A stretch of DNA of 64,000 nt from Armatimonadota bacterium (lineage in GTDB: Bacteria > Armatimonadota > UBA5829 > DTJY01). The number at the start of each line of letters is the position of its first letter. Within the stretch, counting starts at the first letter, position 1. The notes beneath the pieces were generated by a model. That model searched no databases. It saw nothing but the letters and a program-made list of their open reading frames with translations, and was not told the DNA's origin. The position numbers were made by a program, and so were the translations under genes. The stretch lies in assembly GCA_029907255.1 (NCBI GenBank), contig JARYMF010000005.1:1-64000 (forward strand), given 5' to 3'. This document shows, in pieces, positions 16,865 to 24,712 of the stretch.

Positions 16865-18013
16865 TTATTCCACCGCCACAACAGGCGGGTTGATATATCC
16901 GTGATACTTCTCAGCTACGTTTCCGGCAATCACATCGCCGCTATGAATATATATCCGATAAGCAAATGGAAATATCTCTCCAGCCTTTAAAATGTAGCTC
17001 CCATCAACGTTGGGGTCTCTTTTATATGCCGATAAAGCAAATGGATTCGCAGTCATAAGGCCATAATCTCGAACATGCCAATAAGTAGGATATCGGAAGT
17101 TAGCTGGATTATCAAATATCGTAATTCCAACGGTTTGGCTTTCTACCGGTCCAGAGTAATCACACCAATGTGCGCGCTTTCCCCAAGTTTCAATTTCAGT
17201 AACGCCGCCGTATGAGTTTGTAATCAAGCCTCCCTTGTTGCCATCCATACTCGTGGCGACCCTAATCGCCACTATGCCGCCTTCTTTGGTATCACCAAAC
17301 CGAACGTCACCTTGGGTTGCTTTGAATACGACGCGTAGGTCTATCAAACGGGCATGTTCTGTTACATTGTATACGATAACTTCGCGCTCTTCCTCCATTA
17401 TCTTATTTCCCGAGGAATCGAGCCAATCATTCAACGTTTTTATCCGTCCAAAAGCTGGGCCACTGCTTTTATCGAGAAACTCTTTGTGCACGGTCACAGC
17501 ATGGCCAGGTTCCTCAGACCATCCATCCGCACCGTTTAGATCACCAAAAGCAACCCACAAAGACCTATGGTGTTTGTGGTCGCTAGTTTCGCCAGGGACA
17601 TCCTTCTCCATTGGAAAGCGCCTGGTCACGTTTACACCGCCTGGACCTATTAAAGGAAACATAAATGGCCTTGGGAGATCAGATACGTAGTGATAGGCTG
17701 TAAACAGCTTCCCGCCTATCCTAAACTCGACTTTTTTGCCATCATCAATAAGATTCACGCCATCGGTCGTACTAGAAGAACAACCTATCTCAAATTCACG
17801 GCTTTCTCCCTTTGGTAAAGCATCAACTACTATACAAAGATGGATGCAATCTCCCTGCCTGTTCATGACCTGGGCTGGAATTGCCCGGCCCGTTCCAATC
17901 TCGACAAGAGAAACACCCAAGTCTTTTGGGTCTTCCATCCCATCTATTGCTACAATAACTGGCTCATTGTAGTAGCTATGCCTAACTGCTTTGATTGAAA
18001 TCTTCCTAGCCAA
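16865..18013 (-). CDS. DUF6807 (PmoA-like) family protein
   Basis: 382 residues, no signal peptide. The family signature SDHKHHRSLWVAFGDLNGADGW is visible near residues 142-165 (quoted core HHRSLWVAFGDLNG), followed by beta strands to the end. These proteins are often labelled methane-oxygenase PmoA-like, but they are not particulate methane monooxygenase subunits; they occur next to sugar oxidoreductases and hydrolases in Planctomycetes, Bacteroidetes and Armatimonadota, and their reaction is unknown. The start is TTG at 18013, with GGTGG eight bases upstream and no in-frame ATG nearby. First gene of the operon reading to 10553. Confidence 0.75.
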   Translation of the reverse strand: MARKISIKAVRHSYYNEPVIVAIDGMEDPKDLGVSLVEIGTGRAIPAQVMNRQGDCIHLCIVVDALPKGESREFEIGCSSSTTDGVNLIDDGKKVEFRIGGKLFTAYHYVSDLPRPFMFPLIGPGGVNVTRRFPMEKDVPGETSDHKHHRSLWVAFGDLNGADGWSEEPGHAVTVHKEFLDKSSGPAFGRIKTLNDWLDSSGNKIMEEEREVIVYNVTEHARLIDLRVVFKATQGDVRFGDTKEGGIVAIRVATSMDGNKGGLITNSYGGVTEIETWGKRAHWCDYSGPVESQTVGITIFDNPANFRYPTYWHVRDYGLMTANPFALSAYKRDPNVDGSYILKAGEIFPFAYRIYIHSGDVIAGNVAEKYHGYINPPVVAVE

Positions 18014-18152
18014 CTTTCATTCCACCAATCAACTCTAGACTTACTTATCTTCGCGAGAAGTGAATCCCGCCTTTGTGTGGCATGACTTGTACAACTAACC
18101 CGCGTTTATTAGACGCACAACAAGCTAATTTTGTGCAATTCCACGGTTATCT

Positions 18153-18182
18153 AATCTACTACTTTAAGGCTTTTGGTGTCAA
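18153..18182 (-). promoter_or_regulatory. promoter of the DUF6807-glycosidase operon
   Basis: Minus-strand TTGACA (18182-18177), 18-bp spacer, TAGATT (18158-18153). Its -35 box is 13 bases from that of the divergent dehydrogenase promoter. Confidence 0.6.
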
Positions 18183-18195
18183 CCAAACTTTGCTC

Positions 18196-18224
18196 TTGAC
18201 TTATAAGATATCGCCAGGTAAGCT
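18196..18224 (+). promoter_or_regulatory. promoter of the hydroxyacid dehydrogenase gene
   Basis: TTGACT (18196-18201), 17-bp spacer, TAAGCT (18219-18224). Back to back with the operon promoter above, so one regulator could act on both. Confidence 0.55.
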
Positions 18225-18254
18225 GGGGATAACAACCAAAAATGGAGACACATT

Positions 18255-19253
18255 ATGCACAAGATACTTATCCTTCCTGGACCAACACTCAGGGCTCGAC
18301 TCTTCAGCCAAGAATCGCTAGCTAGACTCAATGCTCTTGGCGAAGTTGTTGTAAACCCAAACGACCGAAACTACACCGAAGAAGAGCTTTCTTTGCTTAT
18401 ATCAGGATTCGATGCCTGCATTACGAGCTGGGGTTCGCCACGATTTGGTCCTAACGTCATCGCAAATGCAGGTAAACTGCGTGTTATCGTCCACGCCGCC
18501 GGTTCAATCAAGGGAATAATTACACCTGAGGTCTTCAAACGAGGTATCACCGTTTGCACATCACAACCAGCAATGGCTATTTCAGTAGCTGCAATGACAG
18601 TAGCTATGATGGAAATCATGCTTAGAAATGTGGTCAACTTAGCTACTGCCATCCGTACACAAAAAACCTGGCGGCCCCACGGAGTTGCAGAACCACGAGA
18701 ACTGAATGGCAAGCGCGTTGGCATCGTTGGTGCAAGCCTTATCGGGCGCGAAGTAATTAGATTTATTAAACCATGGGATGTTGAGCTTTGTATCTATGAT
18801 CCTTACATTACTCCTGAGGAAGCTGAGAACCTTGGGGCAAAAAAGGTTTCCTTAGAGGAACTGTTCGCAAAATGCGACGTAATTTCAATCCATGCGCCGC
18901 TGACGGAAGAAACCCGCCACATGATTCGCCGTGAGCATTTGCAGTCAATTAAGGAAGGAGCGGTGCTGATTAATACCGCGCGAGGGGCAATTATAGACCA
19001 CGATGCACTATTGGAAGAATTGAAAACAGGTCGGTTCACCGCAGCTTTAGATGTAACCGACCCCGAACCTCTTCCAGATGGTCACGAGTTCTTTGCGCTT
19101 GAAAACGTTGTCTTTACGCCACACATTTCAGGAGGCACACCTGAGATGGTTCGCCGCCAAGGAGAGGCAGCAGTCCACAACCTTGAAATCTTTTTCTCCG
19201 GCGGGACTCCTTCGCGCCTTGTTACCGAGGAGATGTTGCCTCGGATTGCATAA
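18255..19253 (+). CDS. D-isomer-specific 2-hydroxyacid dehydrogenase
   Basis: 332 residues, the normal length. It interconverts a 2-hydroxyacid and a 2-oxoacid with NAD(P). The nucleotide loop is GASLIGRE (159-166), and the catalytic residues are R243 in NTARGAIID, E271 in the DPEP segment and H290 in TPHISGG. The specific substrate cannot be read; the neighbours suggest a sugar-acid-derived compound rather than 3-phosphoglycerate, and there is no ACT domain as in many SerA. ATG with GGAGA six bases upstream. It is divergent from the DUF6807 operon and its 3' end overlaps folE2 by 32 bases tail to tail. Confidence 0.9.
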   Translation: MHKILILPGPTLRARLFSQESLARLNALGEVVVNPNDRNYTEEELSLLISGFDACITSWGSPRFGPNVIANAGKLRVIVHAAGSIKGIITPEVFKRGITVCTSQPAMAISVAAMTVAMMEIMLRNVVNLATAIRTQKTWRPHGVAEPRELNGKRVGIVGASLIGREVIRFIKPWDVELCIYDPYITPEEAENLGAKKVSLEELFAKCDVISIHAPLTEETRHMIRREHLQSIKEGAVLINTARGAIIDHDALLEELKTGRFTAALDVTDPEPLPDGHEFFALENVVFTPHISGGTPEMVRRQGEAAVHNLEIFFSGGTPSRLVTEEMLPRIA

Positions 19254-20046
19254 GCGTCTCTTGGTGGTATGCGTATGCGTTGTGGGCGTGAATCGATTCC
19301 TCTGATTCACACTCAACTTCAAACCACCGAAGGCGAGGCTCCTTCCGAAGAACGAGAACGCAGTCACGCACAACATCTTCGACGAACTTTGGAGTCATAA
19401 ATGCACGCTCAGTAACGAATTTCTCATCTTCGCGCTTGAGGATTGGATAGATTTGGGCACTCCCTTGCTGTTCCAAAATGTGGACGAGTTCCTCAATCCA
19501 AAGCGATTTTCCTGGAACAAAACGCACACTTGCTCGAATGAAAGCCCTTTGGTTGTGTGCTCCAACCTCCGATATGGCTTTACTGCAAGGACATACAATA
19601 TTAATTGGGACATTAACTCGGAGTGTAAAGTCAAATGTCTTCCCATTTAGGTCGCCACAAAACGCACTGTCATAGCCGAGTATGCTCCTCAGCTTTGATA
19701 CAGGCGCTTGTTTTTCGATGAAATACTTAAATCTGATGTTAACGTGCGCCATCTCAGCTCGAAGGTGATCCTTGGTTTGCTGAAGTATCAACCTGACTTC
19801 ATGGCCTGAAACTGGACGGTTGCGCCATTCCTCCAATATCTCAATGAATCGGCTCATGTGTGTGCCCTTGTAATAGTGGGGCAGGTCCGCCATCAGGTCT
19901 ACGGTAGCCAGAACAGTTTGATGGCCATCCTCCATAGCCTTGATTTGAAACGGAATTTCAACGCCTTTGACGCCGACCCGCTGAAGGTATACCTTCCTTC
20001 GGTCATGGCTGCTCTGAGTATCCACTAATGTCTTTGATTTATCCAA
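19222..20046 (-). CDS. folE2: GTP cyclohydrolase I, type IB (FolE2)
   Basis: 274 residues. It converts GTP to 7,8-dihydroneopterin triphosphate, the first step of folate synthesis, by the metal-tolerant type IB enzyme that replaces zinc-dependent FolE. Family landmarks are DLPHYYKGTHMSRF (53-67), VCPCSKAISE (151-160, catalytic and metal-binding cysteine region) and GAHNQRAFIRASVRF. The start is TTG at 20046 with GGAG upstream; no in-frame ATG is available near the family start. Its last 32 bases overlap the end of the convergent dehydrogenase gene. folP is at 35221, unlinked. Confidence 0.92.
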   Translation of the reverse strand: MDKSKTLVDTQSSHDRRKVYLQRVGVKGVEIPFQIKAMEDGHQTVLATVDLMADLPHYYKGTHMSRFIEILEEWRNRPVSGHEVRLILQQTKDHLRAEMAHVNIRFKYFIEKQAPVSKLRSILGYDSAFCGDLNGKTFDFTLRVNVPINIVCPCSKAISEVGAHNQRAFIRASVRFVPGKSLWIEELVHILEQQGSAQIYPILKREDEKFVTERAFMTPKFVEDVVRDCVLVLRKEPRLRWFEVECESEESIHAHNAYAYHQETLMQSEATSPR

Positions 20047-20176
20047 AGTCCAGCTCTCCGTAACGCATTCTTATTTTACATTTACTTTTAGAACAGCATG
20101 CACCTTCATAGCTATTAAGCCTTTGACGATTCCCTTTATTTTTATGGTGGCAAATGTTTTATCACAAGGTGTTCCG

Positions 20177-21928
20177 TCACCACCCAGCCGCATAGGCCGT
20201 CTCCATACGAGGCGAGGCGGCGCCAAAGATCACATCATTGTGTTTTTGAATTCCAAGCACCCTGCCAAAAGCCCATGGTCCACCAACAGCAATTATGTGG
20301 CCTCTCCGCGCCAACTCTTCTCGAATGCTTTCGGGTATGCGCTCTTCAACAGCTAACCGCTTGGACAACATAGTGCGTGGATAGAATGAGCTTGGAAAAT
20401 GAGATGTGTGGAATAATGGTGCATCCACAGCTTCCTGAACATTCATGCCAAAGTCCACAACATTCAAGAAGAACTGAAGCGTCCATTGGTCTTGCATATC
20501 GCCGCCAGGGGTACCAAACGCCATAAACGGCATGCCGTCCTTAATACATAAAGACGGTGTGAGAGTCGTTCTTGGCCGCTTGCCAGGTTGAAGTGCATTT
20601 GGCCGACGTGAATCTAGGAAGAACATTTGTCCCCTGGTGCCAAGCGGGAAGCCGAGACCTGGGACCGCCGGCGACGACATCAGCCATCCGCCACTAGGGG
20701 TAGCTGAGAACATGTTTCCAGCGGCATCAACGACGTCTAAATGAGTTGTGTCATGGTCGGCTGAATCTGACTCATTTGGCGGCGCGACAAAAGCTGGGTC
20801 ATATGGCAAAGGTCCACAGCCAACATCTCCCGGCCTAAACTCATCAGATGCCTGCCGTTGGTCTATCAATCCCCTTCGGGAATCCGCATAATCTTTCGAC
20901 AGAAGAATGTCAAGCGGCACGTCATCGAACTCAGGATCGCCATAATATGCCTCCCTGTCTGCAAAGGCAAGCTTAGCACACTCGATTATTGTATGGATAT
21001 AATCCGCTGAGTTATGACCCATTTTTCCAAGGTCAAAACCTTCCAGAAGGTTTAATTGCTGTAGAAAAACCGGCCCCTGAGACCATGGGCCGCACTTAAA
21101 CACATCATATCCACGGTAGTTGACAGTCACGGGGTCCTCTATTCGGCTTCGGTAGCCCGCGAGATCATCATACTCAATCAATCCAGAATGCGAAACGCCG
21201 GTTGCATCCTTCACTTTTGTGCTCTGGGCAAATTCTGCTATCCTTTCAGCAATCTCGCCTTTATAGAAAGCATCCCTAGCAGCTTCAAGAGCGCCATCAC
21301 GGCCCCTTTTTGATGCTTCTTTCTCCACTTGGATAATCTTCCGGAAAGTAGCTGCCCAGTATGGCTGGCAGTAGATTTCTCCAATTTCGGGAACTTTGCC
21401 GTTAGGAAGAAATGCCTCTGCAGAAGTTGGCCATTCTGAAAGAAATTTTTCCGCATGAGTGCGCAGGACATTTCTGAGATGGGCATACATAGGGAAACCA
21501 AACTCTGCAAGCTCAACCGCTGGCGCAAGCACTTCGGCAAGCGTCATTGTGCCAAACTCCCGAAGCGCCGTCACCCACGCATCGAAAGCTGCCGGCACGG
21601 TGGCGGGAAGGAAGCCGTCTCCTGGAATTAAACTAATTCCTTGTTTTCTAAACCATTCAATGGTTGCCCGCTTTGGAGCCGTTCCCTGCCCATTGATTGC
21701 AAAGACCTTCCTGTGCTTAGCCGAATAAATCAATATTGGCACCTCGCCGCCAATTCCATTAAGCTGGGGCTCAAGAACCGCAAGACAAAAGCCAGCGGCA
21801 ACCCCTGCATCAATTGCATTGCCACCTTGATGAAGAATTCTCAGCCCTGCATCCGTTGCAAGGTAATGTCCGGTTGAAATCACCGCGTGTGTGCCCATTA
21901 TTACAGGCCTGGTAGTGAATCCTGCCAA
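20177..21928 (-). CDS. ggt: gamma-glutamyltransferase family protein
   Basis: 583 residues. An Ntn hydrolase that cleaves itself before the nucleophile threonine, here T394 in DHDTTHLDVVD; the upstream part has LNGIGGEVPILIYSA and the downstream part the usual PSGGW and SSPAVPGLGFPLGTRGQ. It should hydrolyse or transfer gamma-glutamyl groups from glutathione-like compounds. There is no signal peptide, unlike classical periplasmic GGT, which suggests a cytoplasmic ywrD-type enzyme or gamma-glutamyl-polyamine/peptide role. TTG start with GAGGAGA six bases upstream. It follows the PHP gene by 14 bases, so the two are co-transcribed. Confidence 0.88.
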   Translation of the reverse strand: MAGFTTRPVIMGTHAVISTGHYLATDAGLRILHQGGNAIDAGVAAGFCLAVLEPQLNGIGGEVPILIYSAKHRKVFAINGQGTAPKRATIEWFRKQGISLIPGDGFLPATVPAAFDAWVTALREFGTMTLAEVLAPAVELAEFGFPMYAHLRNVLRTHAEKFLSEWPTSAEAFLPNGKVPEIGEIYCQPYWAATFRKIIQVEKEASKRGRDGALEAARDAFYKGEIAERIAEFAQSTKVKDATGVSHSGLIEYDDLAGYRSRIEDPVTVNYRGYDVFKCGPWSQGPVFLQQLNLLEGFDLGKMGHNSADYIHTIIECAKLAFADREAYYGDPEFDDVPLDILLSKDYADSRRGLIDQRQASDEFRPGDVGCGPLPYDPAFVAPPNESDSADHDTTHLDVVDAAGNMFSATPSGGWLMSSPAVPGLGFPLGTRGQMFFLDSRRPNALQPGKRPRTTLTPSLCIKDGMPFMAFGTPGGDMQDQWTLQFFLNVVDFGMNVQEAVDAPLFHTSHFPSSFYPRTMLSKRLAVEERIPESIREELARRGHIIAVGGPWAFGRVLGIQKHNDVIFGAASPRMETAYAAGW

Positions 21929-21942
21929 CTGATTCTCCTCGA

Positions 21943-23298
21943 CTAGCTGTTTTTTAGAAATTGAATAATAGTTTCAGGATCATTTATATCCTTGAGGCGC
22001 CCATCTATCTTCATCGAAGGAGCGATTGACTTGCCGACTTCGACAAAGAACCGCATTCTGGCACCTTCATCCCGCCCAAAAGCCGCATATGCCTTTTCGC
22101 TAAACCAGCCAAAATCCGCGTATCTCGCAAGAACGGTATGCCCATAGATGCACCGTGCACCATCGACAAAATCTTTCACATAAGGCTTCAGTTCTGGCGC
22201 CGAGAAGTTGTCTACAAAGGGCTGTCCCGCCCTGTTCATTTCCGTACCAACGGAGATTGGCATTCTAAAATCTCTTGCAGCCCGCACGACTTCGTCCAAT
22301 TTGCGGAGCTTGAGCGCTTTCTCGGCAGGATCCTTAATGTTCCAATTCCGGTCAGGGATAATGTTAACCGAAACTACACCCTTTGAACGAAGTAGTGCAA
22401 GAAACTCTATCGTATTTTCCTCGCCTGCATTAGTACCATCCAGCCACGCAATCATCGGCAGGGCATCCATTCCATGAATCATTTGGACTGCTTCCTCAAT
22501 GGTAGGAAAGCTTCCGCTATCCGGCGGCACGTACCCTACCCCGCCAAACTTCATAAGTTTCGATCTCATTATCTCATGAAACTTTGGCGTATCAGGTATA
22601 AGTGTCGCCACCTCTTCTTTTGATATGCCTAACTTTTCTGACCAGAATGATGCAATTTTGTCCATATTTCCGCCAAATACTTGCTCAGCCTTATACTCAT
22701 AAGCTTTCAAAAGATGGCGTTCAGTTGCATTGCCCGAAGGAGTCAAAGGAATTACATCCGATTCATAGTCAAGCTGAACATCACCCAGGTATGCATTCAC
22801 CCTTGCCATTAAGCCGATATTTCGCATGCGGACTGTCTGAGCCATTGACCTAAGTATGCGCTCCGCTTCGCTTCCTGCAGGAGGTTGCTTAAAGCATCCC
22901 GCCGCCATAAAGTAGGCAATTCCCGGCTCATTAGGAGAGCTCATCACTTTATCCTCAAGCTCCTTAATGAAAACACGGGTTTCAAGGCCAACAACTGTTT
23001 TCAGCCCAAGAATCTCGCCTGCCGCAAGAAACTCATCCATGCCGTCTAGGACATCAAAATCCACTATTCCTGATATCTCCAAGCCATACTTTAGGCTCTC
23101 CCATGCAATGCGGCTTGGCGACCAGCCATTCGCATTGAAGGAAAAGAATGTGTGGAAGTGAAGATTGACCTCTTCTTTCGGCGGCGGCACCTTAATCTGC
23201 CCTGATTGAACTTGCAATGCAAGTTCTTCCAAAGCGGCACGGCGCTCATTATGGTCAAAACTATTGAGTTGCTGTTCGAGAGCTACTTGGTTGGACAA
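21943..23298 (-). CDS. PHP-domain-like metal-dependent hydrolase
   Basis: 451 residues. The N-terminal 45 residues are helical; then NLHFHTFFSFN (H47-x-H49) opens a PHP (polymerase and histidinol phosphatase) fold, with an acidic IVDFDVLDGMDEFL and a late VGTEMNRAGQPF and GHTVLARYADFGW holding further metal ligands. PHP enzymes cleave phosphate esters or act as related hydrolases; no polymerase or HisK features are present, so the substrate is unknown. Residues 110-300 are an insertion unlike simple PHP proteins. TTG start with AAGGAGG nine bases upstream. It is co-transcribed with ggt. Confidence 0.7.
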   Translation of the reverse strand: MSNQVALEQQLNSFDHNERRAALEELALQVQSGQIKVPPPKEEVNLHFHTFFSFNANGWSPSRIAWESLKYGLEISGIVDFDVLDGMDEFLAAGEILGLKTVVGLETRVFIKELEDKVMSSPNEPGIAYFMAAGCFKQPPAGSEAERILRSMAQTVRMRNIGLMARVNAYLGDVQLDYESDVIPLTPSGNATERHLLKAYEYKAEQVFGGNMDKIASFWSEKLGISKEEVATLIPDTPKFHEIMRSKLMKFGGVGYVPPDSGSFPTIEEAVQMIHGMDALPMIAWLDGTNAGEENTIEFLALLRSKGVVSVNIIPDRNWNIKDPAEKALKLRKLDEVVRAARDFRMPISVGTEMNRAGQPFVDNFSAPELKPYVKDFVDGARCIYGHTVLARYADFGWFSEKAYAAFGRDEGARMRFFVEVGKSIAPSMKIDGRLKDINDPETIIQFLKNS

Positions 23299-23329
23299 TT
23301 AAAGCGGCCTCCTTCATCAGCAAGGTCTT

Positions 23330-23674
23330 CTATTCACCACAAAAGAACTCATCGTCATGCTGCCATGCGGGCACACCAACAATCAGGCATTTAACCTCGC
23401 CATAGGCCCTGTGTGGCAAGCCAGGCGGAATGAGAATAGTTACGCCTGGCTCTAAAGGAACCACCTCATCACCTAGTTCCATCTCCCCAATACCTTCGAG
23501 AATATAATAAAACTCGGTAACCTTTTTATGGTAATGCTTTTTGGAATCAGTGATATAGGTTACGTGGATATTGGCAACAGGTGTGTCTTCGCATGTTATT
23601 ATCCTCGTGCTCTCACCGCAGGGGCATTGTATTGTAGGAACTTCTTCAAGTTTTCGGTAAATATAATTAGCCAT
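23330..23674 (-). CDS. small cupin protein
   Basis: 114 residues with a single cupin_2 barrel. The first motif is HYHKKVTEFYYILEG (metal-type H-x-H...E) and the second IPPGLPHRAYG. The protein could bind a metal and a small sugar or acid, or act as an isomerase, but cupins are too diverse to say. ATG with GAGGGG upstream. It lies 31 bases before the PHP gene and 92 bases after the cysteine hydrolase gene on the same strand, inside the polysaccharide-related run. Confidence 0.8.
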   Translation of the reverse strand: MANYIYRKLEEVPTIQCPCGESTRIITCEDTPVANIHVTYITDSKKHYHKKVTEFYYILEGIGEMELGDEVVPLEPGVTILIPPGLPHRAYGEVKCLIVGVPAWQHDDEFFCGE

Positions 23675-23766
23675 GATTTTCCCCTCTGGGGCAACAAAAT
23701 TTTTAAACCTACCAGCACAATTTTGAAATTAAGTCAATTGCAAAACTCCACAATGCATCTATATTA

Positions 23767-24693
23767 CTAAGCTACCCTCAACGCTTTAATAAAATCGTCT
23801 ACGTCGAAAACAAAGCCAAACGCAAGGGCAACGCGCCAAAGAGCTTCTTCTTTGTGAAGCTCCTCCCGTGCACTTTCCTTGTTTTCCACAGCAGTAGTCG
23901 CCTGCCTGATTACAGAACACATTATCCCCCGCTTTGACATGTCCGCCATTCCGCCCGGCGAGAGAAGCAGACACCAATTAATCGCAAATCCGGTGTAAAT
24001 AAGATGATTCACACCTGCTTCCTTACACAAAGCAAACAATTGGTTGCCATTCTCAGCGATTCCCTCATCCCCAACAGGCTTTGCTGCTGGATGAAAATCG
24101 AGATTTTTAAAGCCTTCTGCCACATCCGCTGCATTATGACGACCAACAGAAACTCGGTCATCCCTGAACTTTCTTAACTTTTCGAGAATCGGGTCAGCTT
24201 TTATGCTTTCAAGTCGCTCAGGTTCAGCACCTGCCAACTTAACTGCTCGCTGATAACCAGGATATTGACTGTAGTAATAGCTGCTGCCGCCGACCACATG
24301 GAAAAGCTTAAAGCCAGCTTCTCGAACCGCCGAAAGCAGCTTAGGAAAAACAGTTTGACAGATTTTATTGGCTCTAGGAATATATTCGACCGCCCTATGC
24401 CAGCCTGGGTATTTTTCCCTCGTGCCCATATCCCATGCATGCATTACGACAAGCGCCGTGTGGTCACGTGAAATTTCGATTTCTGCCTTCTTCCATCCGC
24501 CATAGCCCTCAGCTGGAACATCGAGACCGAAATCGGCATCGAACTGCTGGTAATAGCTTGCTGGAAGGGTAATAATTTCCGGTAACTTAGTTTTCTGCGA
24601 CATATCATCCGCCTTAGTTTCATTACACAAAGTAATCTCCCCAGCGACTATAAAACCAGCTGCCCGCTTTAAAAATTCGCGTCGTGTAGGCAT
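23767..24693 (-). CDS. TAT-exported isochorismatase-like cysteine hydrolase
   Basis: 308 residues. The N-terminus MPTRREFLKRAAGF is a twin-arginine signal. The body fits the isochorismatase/cysteine hydrolase superfamily: an aspartate in ALVVMHAWDMGTREKYPG, and the nucleophile cysteine region HLIYTGFAINWCLLLSPGG where the usual form is GxxTxxCV. The middle (about 100-190) is longer than in small nicotinamidases. Substrates in the family are amides and vinyl ethers; here it is unknown. It starts 19 bases after the heparinase gene stop with little Shine-Dalgarno, which suggests coupling in the same operon. Confidence 0.7.
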   Translation of the reverse strand: MPTRREFLKRAAGFIVAGEITLCNETKADDMSQKTKLPEIITLPASYYQQFDADFGLDVPAEGYGGWKKAEIEISRDHTALVVMHAWDMGTREKYPGWHRAVEYIPRANKICQTVFPKLLSAVREAGFKLFHVVGGSSYYYSQYPGYQRAVKLAGAEPERLESIKADPILEKLRKFRDDRVSVGRHNAADVAEGFKNLDFHPAAKPVGDEGIAENGNQLFALCKEAGVNHLIYTGFAINWCLLLSPGGMADMSKRGIMCSVIRQATTAVENKESAREELHKEEALWRVALAFGFVFDVDDFIKALRVA

Positions 24694-24712
24694 CTTGTTC
24701 TAACAAACTGAA

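Noticed and set aside
16865-18013. PmoA-like name as evidence of methane oxidation
   Set aside because: The protein is soluble, DUF6807-like and lacks the membrane helices and metal ligands of particulate methane monooxygenase.
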